Assembly: GCA_002715765.1 (NCBI GenBank)
Contig: PAZY01000019.1
Coordinates: forward strand, 55,844-119,843
DNA from: Rhodobiaceae bacterium
Lineage (GTDB): Bacteria > Pseudomonadota > Alphaproteobacteria > Parvibaculales > Parvibaculaceae
Reading direction: 5' to 3'
DNA length: 64,000 bases
Under the pieces are notes generated by a model. That model did no database searches and was not told where the DNA came from. It worked only from the letters and a program-made list of their open reading frames with translations. The first letter of the stretch is position 1. Each line of letters starts with the position of its first letter. Of this stretch, positions 1 to 8,334 are shown piece by piece. The position numbers were made by a program, and so were the translations under genes.

Positions 1-1
1 T

Positions 2-1219
2 ACCCCTTTAAACGAACATGATGACGGCACGCTCTACTTATCCGCCAAGCAGGCGGCAGCGGAGCTGGATGTCAGCCTCCCCACGCTTTATGCCTATGTG
101 AGCCGGGATCTGATCCGCTCTGAGCCAGTGCCACAGTCACGCGCGCGGCGTTACAGAGCGGAAGATGTTCGCGCCTTCAAAAAGCGACGAGCCGCCAAAA
201 CGGGGGACGGGAAACCGACACTCGATCATGCCCATGACGCCTTGCATTTCGGGCAGCCTATTCTCGATTCCTCCATCACCCTGATCGCTGACGGCCAGCT
301 CTACTACCGTGGTTCCGACGCTACGAAGCTCGCGGCACACGGCACGCTTGAGAGCGTCGCTACACTTTTGTGGGATTGCCCGACCGATCCGTTCAAGACA
401 GATGTCATGCCGCCGGCTATTGATGTGCTGCCCGCCGGTCTGCCCCCATTCGACAGATGCCTGGTTGCCTTGCCAATTGCTGCGACTGCAGACCAGACAC
501 TCTACAATACGACACCTGAAGGGCTGGCGGCGACGGGTGTCCGGATCCTGCGCCTTGTCGCCGCGACAATTGCGGATGCTCCCACATCCCCCGCCCCTGT
601 ACACAAGGTTCTGCAAAAAGCGTGGGGTAAAGACGACGAGACAGGAGAGGCTATTCGCGCCGCCCTCGTTCTGTGTGCTGATCATGAGCTCAATGCCTCC
701 GCCTTCACTGCCCGCTGCACGGCCGCGGCCGGATCTACGCTCTATGCCTGTGTCATTGCGGGGCTCGCTGCCTTGCAGGGGTCACGCCATGGTGGCATTT
801 CGCGGCGCACCGAGAACCTGTTGCGGGAGTTTTCAACCAGCCCGGACCCCGCAGAGGCGGTACGTCAACGCCTGCGTGACCAGGAGCCTATGCCGGGGTT
901 TTCCCACTGGCTCTATCCCGACGGCGACCCGCGTGCCAAAATGCTGATGCGATATCTGGCCGACCATCGACCGGAAACCGATGCCTTTACGCGGGTGAGC
1001 AAGGTAATTGACACCATGAAATCGGCGGCGGGAATCAAACCGAATGTCGACCTTGCACTCGCCGCTGTTGGCGCTACATATGACCTGCCACCCGGGGCGG
1101 CGCTCTCCCTCTTTGCACTGGGGCGGACAGCCGGGCTTGTCGCCCATGCCATCGAACAGCAACATCGCCCCGGGCTTATCCGACCGCGTGCGCGCTACAC
1201 AGGACCAACCCCCAAATGA
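2..1219 (+). CDS. Citrate synthase family protein with N-terminal helix-turn-helix (5' partial)
   Basis: The reading frame is open from base 2 with no in-frame start, so the true start lies left of the window; 405 residues are visible. Residues about 12-55 (YLSAKQAAAELDVS, then RRYRAEDVRAF) look like an excisionase/MerR-type helix-turn-helix. The rest is a citrate synthase fold: ADHELNASAFTAR, the active-site His region GSRHGGIS, GFSHWLYPDGDPRAK for the second His, PNVDLAL for the Asp, and GRTAGLVAHAIEQ near the end. The family condenses oxaloacetate with acetyl-CoA or propionyl-CoA. The HTH fusion suggests a divergent or specialised member rather than the TCA enzyme. The stop overlaps the next start (ATGA), so the two are translationally coupled. 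The exact substrate is unknown. Confidence 0.9.
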   Translation, partial: TPLNEHDDGTLYLSAKQAAAELDVSLPTLYAYVSRDLIRSEPVPQSRARRYRAEDVRAFKKRRAAKTGDGKPTLDHAHDALHFGQPILDSSITLIADGQLYYRGSDATKLAAHGTLESVATLLWDCPTDPFKTDVMPPAIDVLPAGLPPFDRCLVALPIAATADQTLYNTTPEGLAATGVRILRLVAATIADAPTSPAPVHKVLQKAWGKDDETGEAIRAALVLCADHELNASAFTARCTAAAGSTLYACVIAGLAALQGSRHGGISRRTENLLREFSTSPDPAEAVRQRLRDQEPMPGFSHWLYPDGDPRAKMLMRYLADHRPETDAFTRVSKVIDTMKSAAGIKPNVDLALAAVGATYDLPPGAALSLFALGRTAGLVAHAIEQQHRPGLIRPRARYTGPTPK

Positions 1220-1875
1220 GTCAGACTGTTGCTCTCGTCGCCGGTGCGACCGGCCTTGTTGGGACCCATCTTATTGATCAGCTCCTGCTGACCGAGCGCA
1301 TCGGGAAGGTGATTGCTCTCACGCGCGCACCCCTTACCCATCAGCGTGACAGACTTGAAAACCGGGTGGTCGACTTTGACCGGCTGGAAGAAGAGTTGGC
1401 GGCGCGACCTCTCCAGATTGACGAAGCCTATTGCGCGCTTGGCACAACCATAAAAAAGGCAGGCAGCCAGGCCGCTTTCCGCAAAGTTGATTTTGAGTAT
1501 GAAACGGCTTTCGCACGTGCCGCCCAGGCTGCCGGTGCGACCGGCTTTGCGCTTGTGTCTTCTGTGGGTGCGGACCCGAAATCAGGTCTTTTCTATACCC
1601 GCGTAAAAGGTGAAACGGAGCTGGCCGTTCGGGCTTTAGGCTTTCCCACCCTTCACATCTTCAGGCCGGGTGTTTTGCTTGGTACCCGGCAAGAAGCTCG
1701 CCCTGCAGAGCAACTGGCGGTCAAGCTTACGCCTTTGATTAATCTCGCCCTGCATGGCCCGCTGAAAAATTACCGGGGCATCCATGCCGCCCATGTCGCC
1801 CGCGCCATGGTCGCTGCTCTCGCGGAGACCTCATCCACACGCATCCACCATTACGCCGAGATCATGTCCGTCTAA
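1216..1875 (+). CDS. TIP30/HTATIP2-like NAD(P)-binding oxidoreductase
   Basis: 219 residues with a Rossmann fold. The dinucleotide-binding motif GATGLVG sits at residues about 10-16, CALGTTIKKAG follows in the middle, and FYTRVKGETE supplies the Tyr/Lys pair of short-chain dehydrogenases. FRPGVLLG near residue 150 is typical of the TIP30/YwnB-like atypical SDR group. There is no signal peptide, so it should be cytosolic. The start ATG overlaps the stop of the citrate synthase-like gene by four bases, so both come from one message. The substrate is not evident. The gene ends 7 bases before the convergent histidine kinase gene, with no clear terminator between them. Confidence 0.85.
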   Translation: MSQTVALVAGATGLVGTHLIDQLLLTERIGKVIALTRAPLTHQRDRLENRVVDFDRLEEELAARPLQIDEAYCALGTTIKKAGSQAAFRKVDFEYETAFARAAQAAGATGFALVSSVGADPKSGLFYTRVKGETELAVRALGFPTLHIFRPGVLLGTRQEARPAEQLAVKLTPLINLALHGPLKNYRGIHAAHVARAMVAALAETSSTRIHHYAEIMSV

Positions 1876-1882
1876 CATACGT

Positions 1883-3130
1883 TCAGGCGACAAAAATTGC
1901 GTTGACAGCTTCGGTGGCCGACCAGTCGTGGCACACCCGGTGAGCCGGTAGAAGTACAACCACACGTGTGCCACAACCAACTTCACTTGTGAGATAGAGC
2001 GTTCCCCCATACGCTTCTGTCATCGCGCGGGCCAGTGGCAGACCGAGCCCCGTCCCTGCTCTCGTGCGCGTGAGCGAACTCTCCACTTGCTCGAAAGGGT
2101 CAAACACTTTCTCGATCATGGATGGGTCGATACCGATCCCTGTATCTGTGATGACGAGCAACACATCACCATTTTCGTTTAACCTTGTATCCAAAGTTAC
2201 GGCTCCACCTGCCTCTGTAAATTTGATGGCATTGGACAGAATATTCAAAATGATCTGTTGAAAATGGCGTTCGCCCGCGCGCACCAGCGGCAAACCATGT
2301 TCTGGTATCTGAGATGAGAGGCTGATCTGCGCCTTTGCCGCCGCCTCGCGCATCATTCGCGTGACGCGGGAGAGCGTGATTTCCATGTCGAAAACATCTT
2401 CTGAAATTTCAAAATGACCGGCTTCGATTTTCGCCATATCGAGAATTTCGTTGATCATGCTGAGCAGGTGCTGTCCGCTTTGATAAATGTCTTCAACATA
2501 ATCGCGATAGTTGGGGGGAGACATTTCCCCATATGTCTCTTTCCTCACCAGATCTGCGAACCCCAGAATAGCATTGAGAGGTGTCCGCAATTCGTGGCTC
2601 ATGCTGGCCAGGAAATTTGTTTTGGCAACATTGGCCTGCTCAACGCGCTCAAGCGCCATGTCACGCTCCACCGCCCGGGTGGCCATCAGCTCTGCCACCG
2701 CTGACAATACATCCGCAAAATTGCCCGTGCCGACATAGCTGTCGCCGTCCATTACAATAAAGCCTTTGCGCATGCTATCGCGCCCTGCCGCGACCAGAAG
2801 GTGGTTCAGGGCTTCGCAACTTAACGACACCGGCACTTTAACCGGCGACTTGTCCATCAGTACGGTAATGGGTTTCTTGCCGTAAAGCTCTTTGCCATAC
2901 ATCACTGTGTAAGCGAGAATGAATTCCTGCCGGTTGACCAACCCGACAATTTTTTCAGCCTCGGCCTGTCCAGACCCGCTCACACAGACCGGCCAATCAT
3001 GCACATTCGGGGCGGCGATGAGGCGCCGAAAAACAGCCGCACAGCTTGTCGAGGACGAGATGGGTGTCACAGGATGAGCGATATCCGCCGCCGTTCTTCC
3101 CGGACATGCTTCAACAATTTCTGTATCCAC
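1883..3130 (-). CDS. Cytosolic sensor histidine kinase with N-terminal CBS-like region
   Basis: 415 residues from a GTG start at 3130, chosen because AGGAG lies 7 bases upstream; ATG 3136 and TTG 3148 are alternatives with poorer spacing. Residues about 40-140 (VGLVNRQEFILAYTVMYGKE ... KGFIVMDGDSYVGTG) resemble the CBS-pair input region seen in some alphaproteobacterial signalling proteins. A short helix leads to the HisKA domain with H179 in the H-box (MSHELRTPLNAILGFA). The HATPase_c domain follows, with N-box (LNILSNAIKF), DTGIGID and GTGLGLPLA. No membrane segment or receiver domain is present, so it probably phosphorylates a separate response regulator. No such partner is encoded nearby. 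The signal could be a nucleotide bound by the CBS-like region. Confidence 0.9.
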   Translation of the reverse strand: MDTEIVEACPGRTAADIAHPVTPISSSTSCAAVFRRLIAAPNVHDWPVCVSGSGQAEAEKIVGLVNRQEFILAYTVMYGKELYGKKPITVLMDKSPVKVPVSLSCEALNHLLVAAGRDSMRKGFIVMDGDSYVGTGNFADVLSAVAELMATRAVERDMALERVEQANVAKTNFLASMSHELRTPLNAILGFADLVRKETYGEMSPPNYRDYVEDIYQSGQHLLSMINEILDMAKIEAGHFEISEDVFDMEITLSRVTRMMREAAAKAQISLSSQIPEHGLPLVRAGERHFQQIILNILSNAIKFTEAGGAVTLDTRLNENGDVLLVITDTGIGIDPSMIEKVFDPFEQVESSLTRTRAGTGLGLPLARAMTEAYGGTLYLTSEVGCGTRVVVLLPAHRVCHDWSATEAVNAIFVA

Positions 3131-3348
3131 CCTCATACTCCTACTCAACCCGATCCGATAGCCGGATCAACAACCGCAGCGGCAGCACGCTTTCCCTGCT
3201 TTCTGCGTGCGATCTTTGCCTCACTCCCTTTCCGGCTTCTTAAATTTGCTAGACTCATTCGACACAATGCGAAAACTTCATAAATCCGTCACACTGGCGC
3301 AGCGCGCGCGACCCCTCACAAGCCAAAAGATATCCGGGAGCCATAGAC

Positions 3349-4575
3349 TTGACCCATAGACCCCACACCCAAGGGACTATTCTGAACTGGTACTTGCTCG
3401 GACAGGCAAGCTGGTTTGTCAGTCTTGGTCTGCAATTTGTGCTCTTTCCGCATCTTGTCGCAAACATTCTACATGCCGCACCGTTCTGGGTTGGTTTTGC
3501 GCAGATGAGTCTGTCCGCGCCCGCTATTTTGTTCATGCTTCTGGGCGGGGCCACAGCCGACCGGGGGGACCCGCGTACGATCCTCTTTCGGACTCATCTT
3601 TTTGCGGCTGTGCCACCACTTGTTCTTGCACAGGCACTGGGTGCCGACCTTCTGTCATTCTGGCTGCTGGTAATTTACGGCCTTTTCATGGGGACGACGA
3701 GCGCCTTCGCCATGCCGGCCCGCGATGCCTCGCTCAACCTCGTTGCTGCCGGAAATATTCAAAAGACGGTTACGCTCGCGATGGCTGTACAACAATGCGC
3801 GCAATTGCTGGGCATGATGGTTGCCCTTTCAGCTGCAGCTTTTGGTGTCCCGCTGCTGTTTGCGACACAATCGCTCATTATGTTGATTGGCGGGCTGGCC
3901 TCGCGCCAATTACCCAAGAAGCAGGCCGCCCCTCTTGACCATCCTCCGCGGCTTCAGGCCATGACGGAGGGTATTGCCTATATCCGCCGCTCAGACACGC
4001 TCTTTCCTGTTGTTGTCGCGATGTTTGCGGTAGGCGTGTTCTTCATTGGCGCGTTCCTGGTCATCCTGCCGCTGCTCGTGCGTGACTTCTATCAAGGTGG
4101 TGTTGTGGAGCTTGGCATCGCCAATATCTGCTTTTGGGGTGGGACGATCACCTCAACCGTTACACTGCTGCGGATTGGCCATGTCGCGCGGCGAGGGCGT
4201 GCCGTCATGTGTTCCTTGTCTGCCGGGGTGACGATCGTAGTCTGTTTTTCATTCGCCATGCCATTCTGGCTGTTTTGCGGGCTTTCCTTTGTCTGGGGGC
4301 TGGGGGCTGGCTGCACGATGACGCTTGCACGTACAATCGTGCAAACCGAAGCCGCTGAAACCTTACGCGGGCGGGCTCTTGCGATTTTTCAACTCGGGTT
4401 TGCCGGTGGTGCGCCCCTTGGCTCGCTCTTGATGGGGACACTGGCTGGCTTTTTCGGGACACATACAGCCATGCTGTTTCCCGCTTTTGGGATGACGGGG
4501 GTTTTGGCATGGCTTATGCTAAAATCAAACCTGTGGCATCTGCGCGCAACTCATCCGGTCGGCGCATCATCATAA
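3349..4575 (+). CDS. MFS transporter, EntS/MFS_3-like (copy 1 of 3)
   Basis: 408 residues, about 12 predicted membrane helices. The start is TTG with CGGGAG eight bases upstream. The loop 2-3 motif appears as GGATADRGDPR, and a signature AMPARDASLN in the middle of the N-terminal half recurs in the next two genes. The family (MFS_3, including the enterobactin exporter EntS) uses the proton gradient to export small molecules from the cytoplasm. It is the first of three adjacent same-strand paralogues, 13 bases before the next, so they are probably co-transcribed. The substrate cannot be read from the sequence. Confidence 0.9.
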   Translation: MTHRPHTQGTILNWYLLGQASWFVSLGLQFVLFPHLVANILHAAPFWVGFAQMSLSAPAILFMLLGGATADRGDPRTILFRTHLFAAVPPLVLAQALGADLLSFWLLVIYGLFMGTTSAFAMPARDASLNLVAAGNIQKTVTLAMAVQQCAQLLGMMVALSAAAFGVPLLFATQSLIMLIGGLASRQLPKKQAAPLDHPPRLQAMTEGIAYIRRSDTLFPVVVAMFAVGVFFIGAFLVILPLLVRDFYQGGVVELGIANICFWGGTITSTVTLLRIGHVARRGRAVMCSLSAGVTIVVCFSFAMPFWLFCGLSFVWGLGAGCTMTLARTIVQTEAAETLRGRALAIFQLGFAGGAPLGSLLMGTLAGFFGTHTAMLFPAFGMTGVLAWLMLKSNLWHLRATHPVGASS

Positions 4576-4588
4576 AAAGGCAAACAAG

Positions 4589-5821
4589 ATGCGACCCATG
4601 AACCTTTACATTGGCGGGCTGATCAGCTGGTTTGGAGCCATTGGCATTCAAACCGTTCTGTTCCCCTTTCTGGTTCTCACCAAATTGAACGCCGGGGCAC
4701 CGGAACTTGGCATTGCCATGATGGCTCTCTTTTTGCCGACCATGCTTCTGATCCTTGTCGGCGGTGCGGTGGCCGATCATATCTCCGGTCGTCGCATTCT
4801 TATCTTTGTTCATTTCGTCGCCGGTCTTCCGTCTCTTGGTCTGTTCGTCGCCTACTCGACCGACACGCTGACCTACCCTGTTCTGATTATCTACGCGCTG
4901 ACAATGGGTGTGATGGGGGCTTTCATCATTCCTGCACGGGACTCTCTTCTCACCCTGATTGCCTCCGGGCGGGTGCAGAAAGCCGTTATGGCCGTGACGG
5001 TTTTCCAGTTTGGCTCCCAGATACTCGGGTTCGGACTGGCAAGTCTTGAGGACCAGGTCGGGGTCGGCCTGATCTTCCTTTCGCAGACCGCTCTTTTGTG
5101 GCTGGGTGCGATGCTTGCCTTTCGCCTGCCTGATCATACGCCCGAAGGCGGCAAAGCTCCGTCTCTTAGCGGCATTGCGGAGGGTTTTTCAGAAGTGCGA
5201 CAGACCCCGCGACTACTGGCACCAACCCTTATCGTTCTGTGCGTCGGGGTTCTCTATTTTGGCACCAGTCAGGTTGTGCTGCCGATCATCATCAGCAATG
5301 TGTTTGACGGCGGCTCGGATGAGCTTGCCACCATGAATATCGCAATGATGTTGGGCATTGTATTCACTGCGATGATGATCGGCCGGTTTGGCCCGATTGA
5401 ACGCCAGGGGCGCGCGCTCATTCTGGCACTCGGGTATGGCACCTTCACCATGGCGTCTTTTTCTATTGCGCATTCTTTCCCGCTGTTTGTTGCTGTTGCC
5501 TTTCTATGGGGGTGCGGCGGCGGTGTCGCCATGACCATGAACCGGACCATCATTCAGGAATCCGCACCGCCCAGCCATAGAGGGCGGATCCTTGCGATTT
5601 TCCAGATGGGGGTTCTGGGTGGGGCTCCGATCGGTGCTTTCTTCTCCGGCTTTTATGTCGAATGGCTTGGACCACAAAATGCTGTGCTGATCCCGTCTGT
5701 TCTCATGATGGTGATGCTGCTGCTTGTGTGTGCATTTACTCCCATATGGAGCCTTGCCACGCTTGCCCCCCGCGCAGGCGATACAGGAAAACCCGACATG
5801 GCCCCCGGCACCGCCGACTGA
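4589..5821 (+). CDS. MFS transporter, EntS/MFS_3-like (copy 2 of 3)
   Basis: 410 residues with the same layout as its neighbours: SWFGAIGIQTVLFPFLV in the first helix, GGAVADHISGRR as the loop 2-3 motif, IIPARDSLLTLIASGRVQKA before helix 5, and GRILAIFQMGVLGGAPIGA in the C-terminal half. The ATG is preceded by AAAAGG. It is an inner-membrane exporter by family. It lies between two paralogues on the same strand with short gaps (13 and 68 bases), which points to tandem duplication within one operon. Copies 2 and 3 look closer to each other (IQTVLFP, ARDSLLT shared) than to copy 1; this is a judgement by eye. Confidence 0.9.
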   Translation: MRPMNLYIGGLISWFGAIGIQTVLFPFLVLTKLNAGAPELGIAMMALFLPTMLLILVGGAVADHISGRRILIFVHFVAGLPSLGLFVAYSTDTLTYPVLIIYALTMGVMGAFIIPARDSLLTLIASGRVQKAVMAVTVFQFGSQILGFGLASLEDQVGVGLIFLSQTALLWLGAMLAFRLPDHTPEGGKAPSLSGIAEGFSEVRQTPRLLAPTLIVLCVGVLYFGTSQVVLPIIISNVFDGGSDELATMNIAMMLGIVFTAMMIGRFGPIERQGRALILALGYGTFTMASFSIAHSFPLFVAVAFLWGCGGGVAMTMNRTIIQESAPPSHRGRILAIFQMGVLGGAPIGAFFSGFYVEWLGPQNAVLIPSVLMMVMLLLVCAFTPIWSLATLAPRAGDTGKPDMAPGTAD

Positions 5822-5851
5822 AACAACAGATAGTGGCAGCGCGCACGCATT

Positions 5852-5885
5852 GCCGGATAAAAAGAAAAGCCGGATAAAAGGAAAA
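5852..5885 (+). repeat. Tandem 17-bp duplication carrying the ribosome site of MFS copy 3
   Basis: Two adjacent 17-base copies, GCCGGATAAAAAGAAAA at 5852-5868 and GCCGGATAAAAGGAAAA at 5869-5885, differ at one base. The A-to-G change in the second copy creates AAAGGA, the likely Shine-Dalgarno sequence for the GTG start at 5890. Confidence 0.85.
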
Positions 5886-5889
5886 GAAT

Positions 5890-7152
5890 GTGGCTGGAAC
5901 TGTCGAAACCCAAGGAGAACTCCGCTGGTATATGGGTGGTGTTGCCAGCTACTTTTTTGGCAGTGGGATTCAGACTGTTCTTTTTCCCTGGCTACTGACT
6001 TTCTATCTGCACCAGCCCGCGAGCCGGGTCGGCATCGCACAAATGCTGGCCATGCTGCCTATGCTGGTGCTGGGTCTTTTTGGCGGCGCGAAGGCGGACC
6101 GTGCTGAACTCCGTGCCCACCTGATGCGTCTGCAACTGGCAAATGCGCTTGTTCCCGCCACACTGGCCGGTCTTTTTTTTACCGACCTGCTTACTTACGA
6201 GGCGCTCATTGCCTGCACGTTTCTGGGGAGTGCTATCGGTGCATTCACGATGCCTGCCCGGGACTCTCTTCTCACAAAGGTCGCAGCCCGCTCCCTTGCA
6301 GGGCGTATCCAGCAAGCCGTGACGATGGCCACGGGCATGCAGTTTCTCTCTCAGGTCGTCGGCCTTGTGGCGGGCGGGGCGGCCGTCGTGCTGGGGGCTG
6401 CACCCTTAATGATTTTTCACGCTGTCGCGCTTCTGCTCGCGGCATTCACGACCTACAAGCTCCCACCAGCGCCGGTTACACATTCGCACCAGGACAAGCC
6501 TCCCGTATCACGCATGGCACAGATCCGCGAAGGGTTTGACGTTGTCTGGCGGAGCGAAAGCATACGCCCGGTCGTCCTTCTCATGTTTCTGTCGGGCATT
6601 CTCTATATCGGCGTGTTTATGGTTCTGTTCCCGATCCTGATCCGTGATGTTTATGCGGGCAGTTCGCTCGAGCTCGCCTTTATCAATATCTGCTTCTTCG
6701 GCGGCATCGGTGTTTCCTCGATGGTCCAGAGCCGCCTGCGCCCCATCCGGCGGCAGGGGCGTGCCATCATGTGCGCAATGTGTATGGGCTCCATCACGAT
6801 GGTGTTCCTGCATTTCCACCCGCCATTGTGGGCCGTGTTCATGCTGGTCCTCGGCTGGGGGCTGAGTGCCGGTGTTTCCATGAGCCAGTCACGTGCCATC
6901 GTTCAGATGGGCGCCACTGACAGCCACCGGGCCCGGGTCCTCTCCGTCTTCCAACTTGGTTCTATGGGTGGAGGGCCAATCGGCGCACTGATGATCGGCT
7001 TTGTGATTACCAAACTGGGGCCGCTGAATGCGGTGCTTGTCCCATCATCATGCATGGTGGTTCTGTGGCTCAGCATTTTCTTCTTCACAAAACTCTGGCG
7101 TGTCGAAGTCAGCCACGGATCGGCATCGGGTCAGGCAGGGAAAACCGCCTGA
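5890..7152 (+). CDS. MFS transporter, EntS/MFS_3-like (copy 3 of 3)
   Basis: 420 residues. The GTG start at 5890 is supported by AAAGGA eight bases upstream. The protein repeats the family features: SYFFGSGIQTVLFPWLL, FGGAKADRAELR, TMPARDSLLTKVA, QGRAIMCAMCMGS and RARVLSVFQLGSMGGGPIGA. About 12 membrane helices are expected. It closes the three-gene tandem array, and its stop codon lies inside an inverted repeat that may end transcription. The C-terminal tail after the last helix is short and charged. Export of a small molecule is the family role; the substrate is unknown. Confidence 0.9.
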   Translation: MAGTVETQGELRWYMGGVASYFFGSGIQTVLFPWLLTFYLHQPASRVGIAQMLAMLPMLVLGLFGGAKADRAELRAHLMRLQLANALVPATLAGLFFTDLLTYEALIACTFLGSAIGAFTMPARDSLLTKVAARSLAGRIQQAVTMATGMQFLSQVVGLVAGGAAVVLGAAPLMIFHAVALLLAAFTTYKLPPAPVTHSHQDKPPVSRMAQIREGFDVVWRSESIRPVVLLMFLSGILYIGVFMVLFPILIRDVYAGSSLELAFINICFFGGIGVSSMVQSRLRPIRRQGRAIMCAMCMGSITMVFLHFHPPLWAVFMLVLGWGLSAGVSMSQSRAIVQMGATDSHRARVLSVFQLGSMGGGPIGALMIGFVITKLGPLNAVLVPSSCMVVLWLSIFFFTKLWRVEVSHGSASGQAGKTA

Positions 7153-7155
7153 CCC
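7128..7155 (+). terminator. Stem-loop at end of the MFS array
   Basis: GGGTCAGGC (7128-7136), a 10-base loop, then GCCTGACCC (7147-7155): a perfect 9-bp stem that includes the stop codon. No clear T-run follows, so it may be a weak terminator between convergent genes. Confidence 0.4.
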
Positions 7156-7173
7156 ACCGGGTTTCGGCAAGTC

Positions 7174-8079
7174 TTACTTGTATTCGCGCTCTTCCCACCA
7201 CGGGAAAAAGGACGGCATATCCTCTGACACTTTGCAGGGATAAGTTGCCGGACGCTTTTCAAGGAAGGACATGACACCTTCCTTGGCATCAGCAGAAGCC
7301 CCGCGCGAGAAGATCGAACGGCTGTCCATCTTGTGTGCTTCCATCGGATGGTCTGCACCCGCCATGCGCCAGAGCAATTGGCGTGTGAGTGCAATGGAAA
7401 CAGGTGCCGTATTGTCCGCGATCTCGCGTGCAATGGCACGCGCAGCTGGGAGCAATTCTTCCGGCTTGTAAAATTCACGCACCAGACCCCCGCGCAATGC
7501 TTCTGCCGCATCGAAAACCCGGCCGGAATAGGTCCACTCCAGGGCCTGAGAAATACCGACAACACGCGGCAGGAACCAGCTGGAACACGCCTCGGGCACG
7601 ATACCGCGGCGCGCAAAGACAAAGCCGAAGCGAGCATTCTCCGAGGCCAGACGAATGTCCATCGGCAATTGCATCGTTACACCGATACCAACAGCCGCCC
7701 CGTTGATAGCGCCGATAACCGGTTTCAGGCTTTCGTAAATACGCAGTGTGACGCGACCGCCGCCATCACGAACGGAGGCATGGCTCCAATCTATTTCACC
7801 CGACGATGTCTTGGCTGTCCCCGCCTTGTCCGGGCGATCATCGCGCGCTTCATAGTCGAATGTCTTCGCCCCGGCGGACAGGTCCGCGCCCGCGCAAAAT
7901 GCCTTTCCCTCTCCCGTTACGATAACGGCCCGAACCTCGTCATCGGCATCCGAGCGGTCAAAAGCGTCAATCAGTTCCGCCATCATCTCGCCCGTAAAGG
8001 CATTCATTTTCTCCGGGCGGTGCAACGTGATGGTGAGAATATTGTCCTCAACTTCATATTTGATGGTTTTGTAATCCAC
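7174..8079 (-). CDS. Enoyl-CoA hydratase/isomerase (crotonase family)
   Basis: 301 residues from GTG 8079, chosen because GGAGG lies five bases upstream; an in-frame ATG at 8139 has no such site. The crotonase fold shows LHRPEKMNAFT, the oxyanion-hole stretches GKAFCAGADLS and NGAAVGIGVTMQLPMDIRLA, and RGIVPEACSSW with the catalytic Glu position. The family hydrates or isomerises enoyl-CoA thioesters in fatty-acid beta-oxidation. At about 300 residues it is somewhat longer than the usual 260, with an insert after the first oxyanion loop (residues about 80-115). It is divergently transcribed from an acyl-CoA synthetase, so both may use the same fatty-acid-responsive control region. Confidence 0.9.
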   Translation of the reverse strand: MDYKTIKYEVEDNILTITLHRPEKMNAFTGEMMAELIDAFDRSDADDEVRAVIVTGEGKAFCAGADLSAGAKTFDYEARDDRPDKAGTAKTSSGEIDWSHASVRDGGGRVTLRIYESLKPVIGAINGAAVGIGVTMQLPMDIRLASENARFGFVFARRGIVPEACSSWFLPRVVGISQALEWTYSGRVFDAAEALRGGLVREFYKPEELLPAARAIAREIADNTAPVSIALTRQLLWRMAGADHPMEAHKMDSRSIFSRGASADAKEGVMSFLEKRPATYPCKVSEDMPSFFPWWEEREYK

Positions 8080-8224
8080 ATTTTCCTCCAATTTCTCAGG
8101 CGTGTTTGCGGGCGACTTCTCAAGAATTTCCCCGGGCATTTTCCGGCAGGTCTCGTTTCCCCTACGTCATTACTCTTTCAGGTTCGAGATTGAAAATTTC
8201 CTAGAAAACCGCGATGAAATTACG

Positions 8225-8240
8225 TTATGCCTTGGTATAA
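8225..8240. promoter_or_regulatory. Imperfect inverted repeat between divergent fatty-acid genes
   Basis: TTATGCC-TT-GGTATAA is a 7-bp-arm inverted repeat with one mismatch in the 255-base gap between the enoyl-CoA hydratase and acyl-CoA synthetase starts. It could be an operator for a TetR- or GntR-type fatty-acid regulator; this is inferred from symmetry and position only. Confidence 0.3.
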
Positions 8241-8334
8241 CAGGCTTCGCGGGAAGGCTGCACGAAGAAATGCATACCGCCAAAAAGCCCTGACTAAACA
8301 GGGCACACAAATAATCGATGGGAGAGAAGTTTCG

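Noticed and set aside
7333-8193. 286-codon plus-strand frame across the enoyl-CoA hydratase gene
   Set aside because: Antisense to a well-supported crotonase gene; composition reflects the opposite strand.
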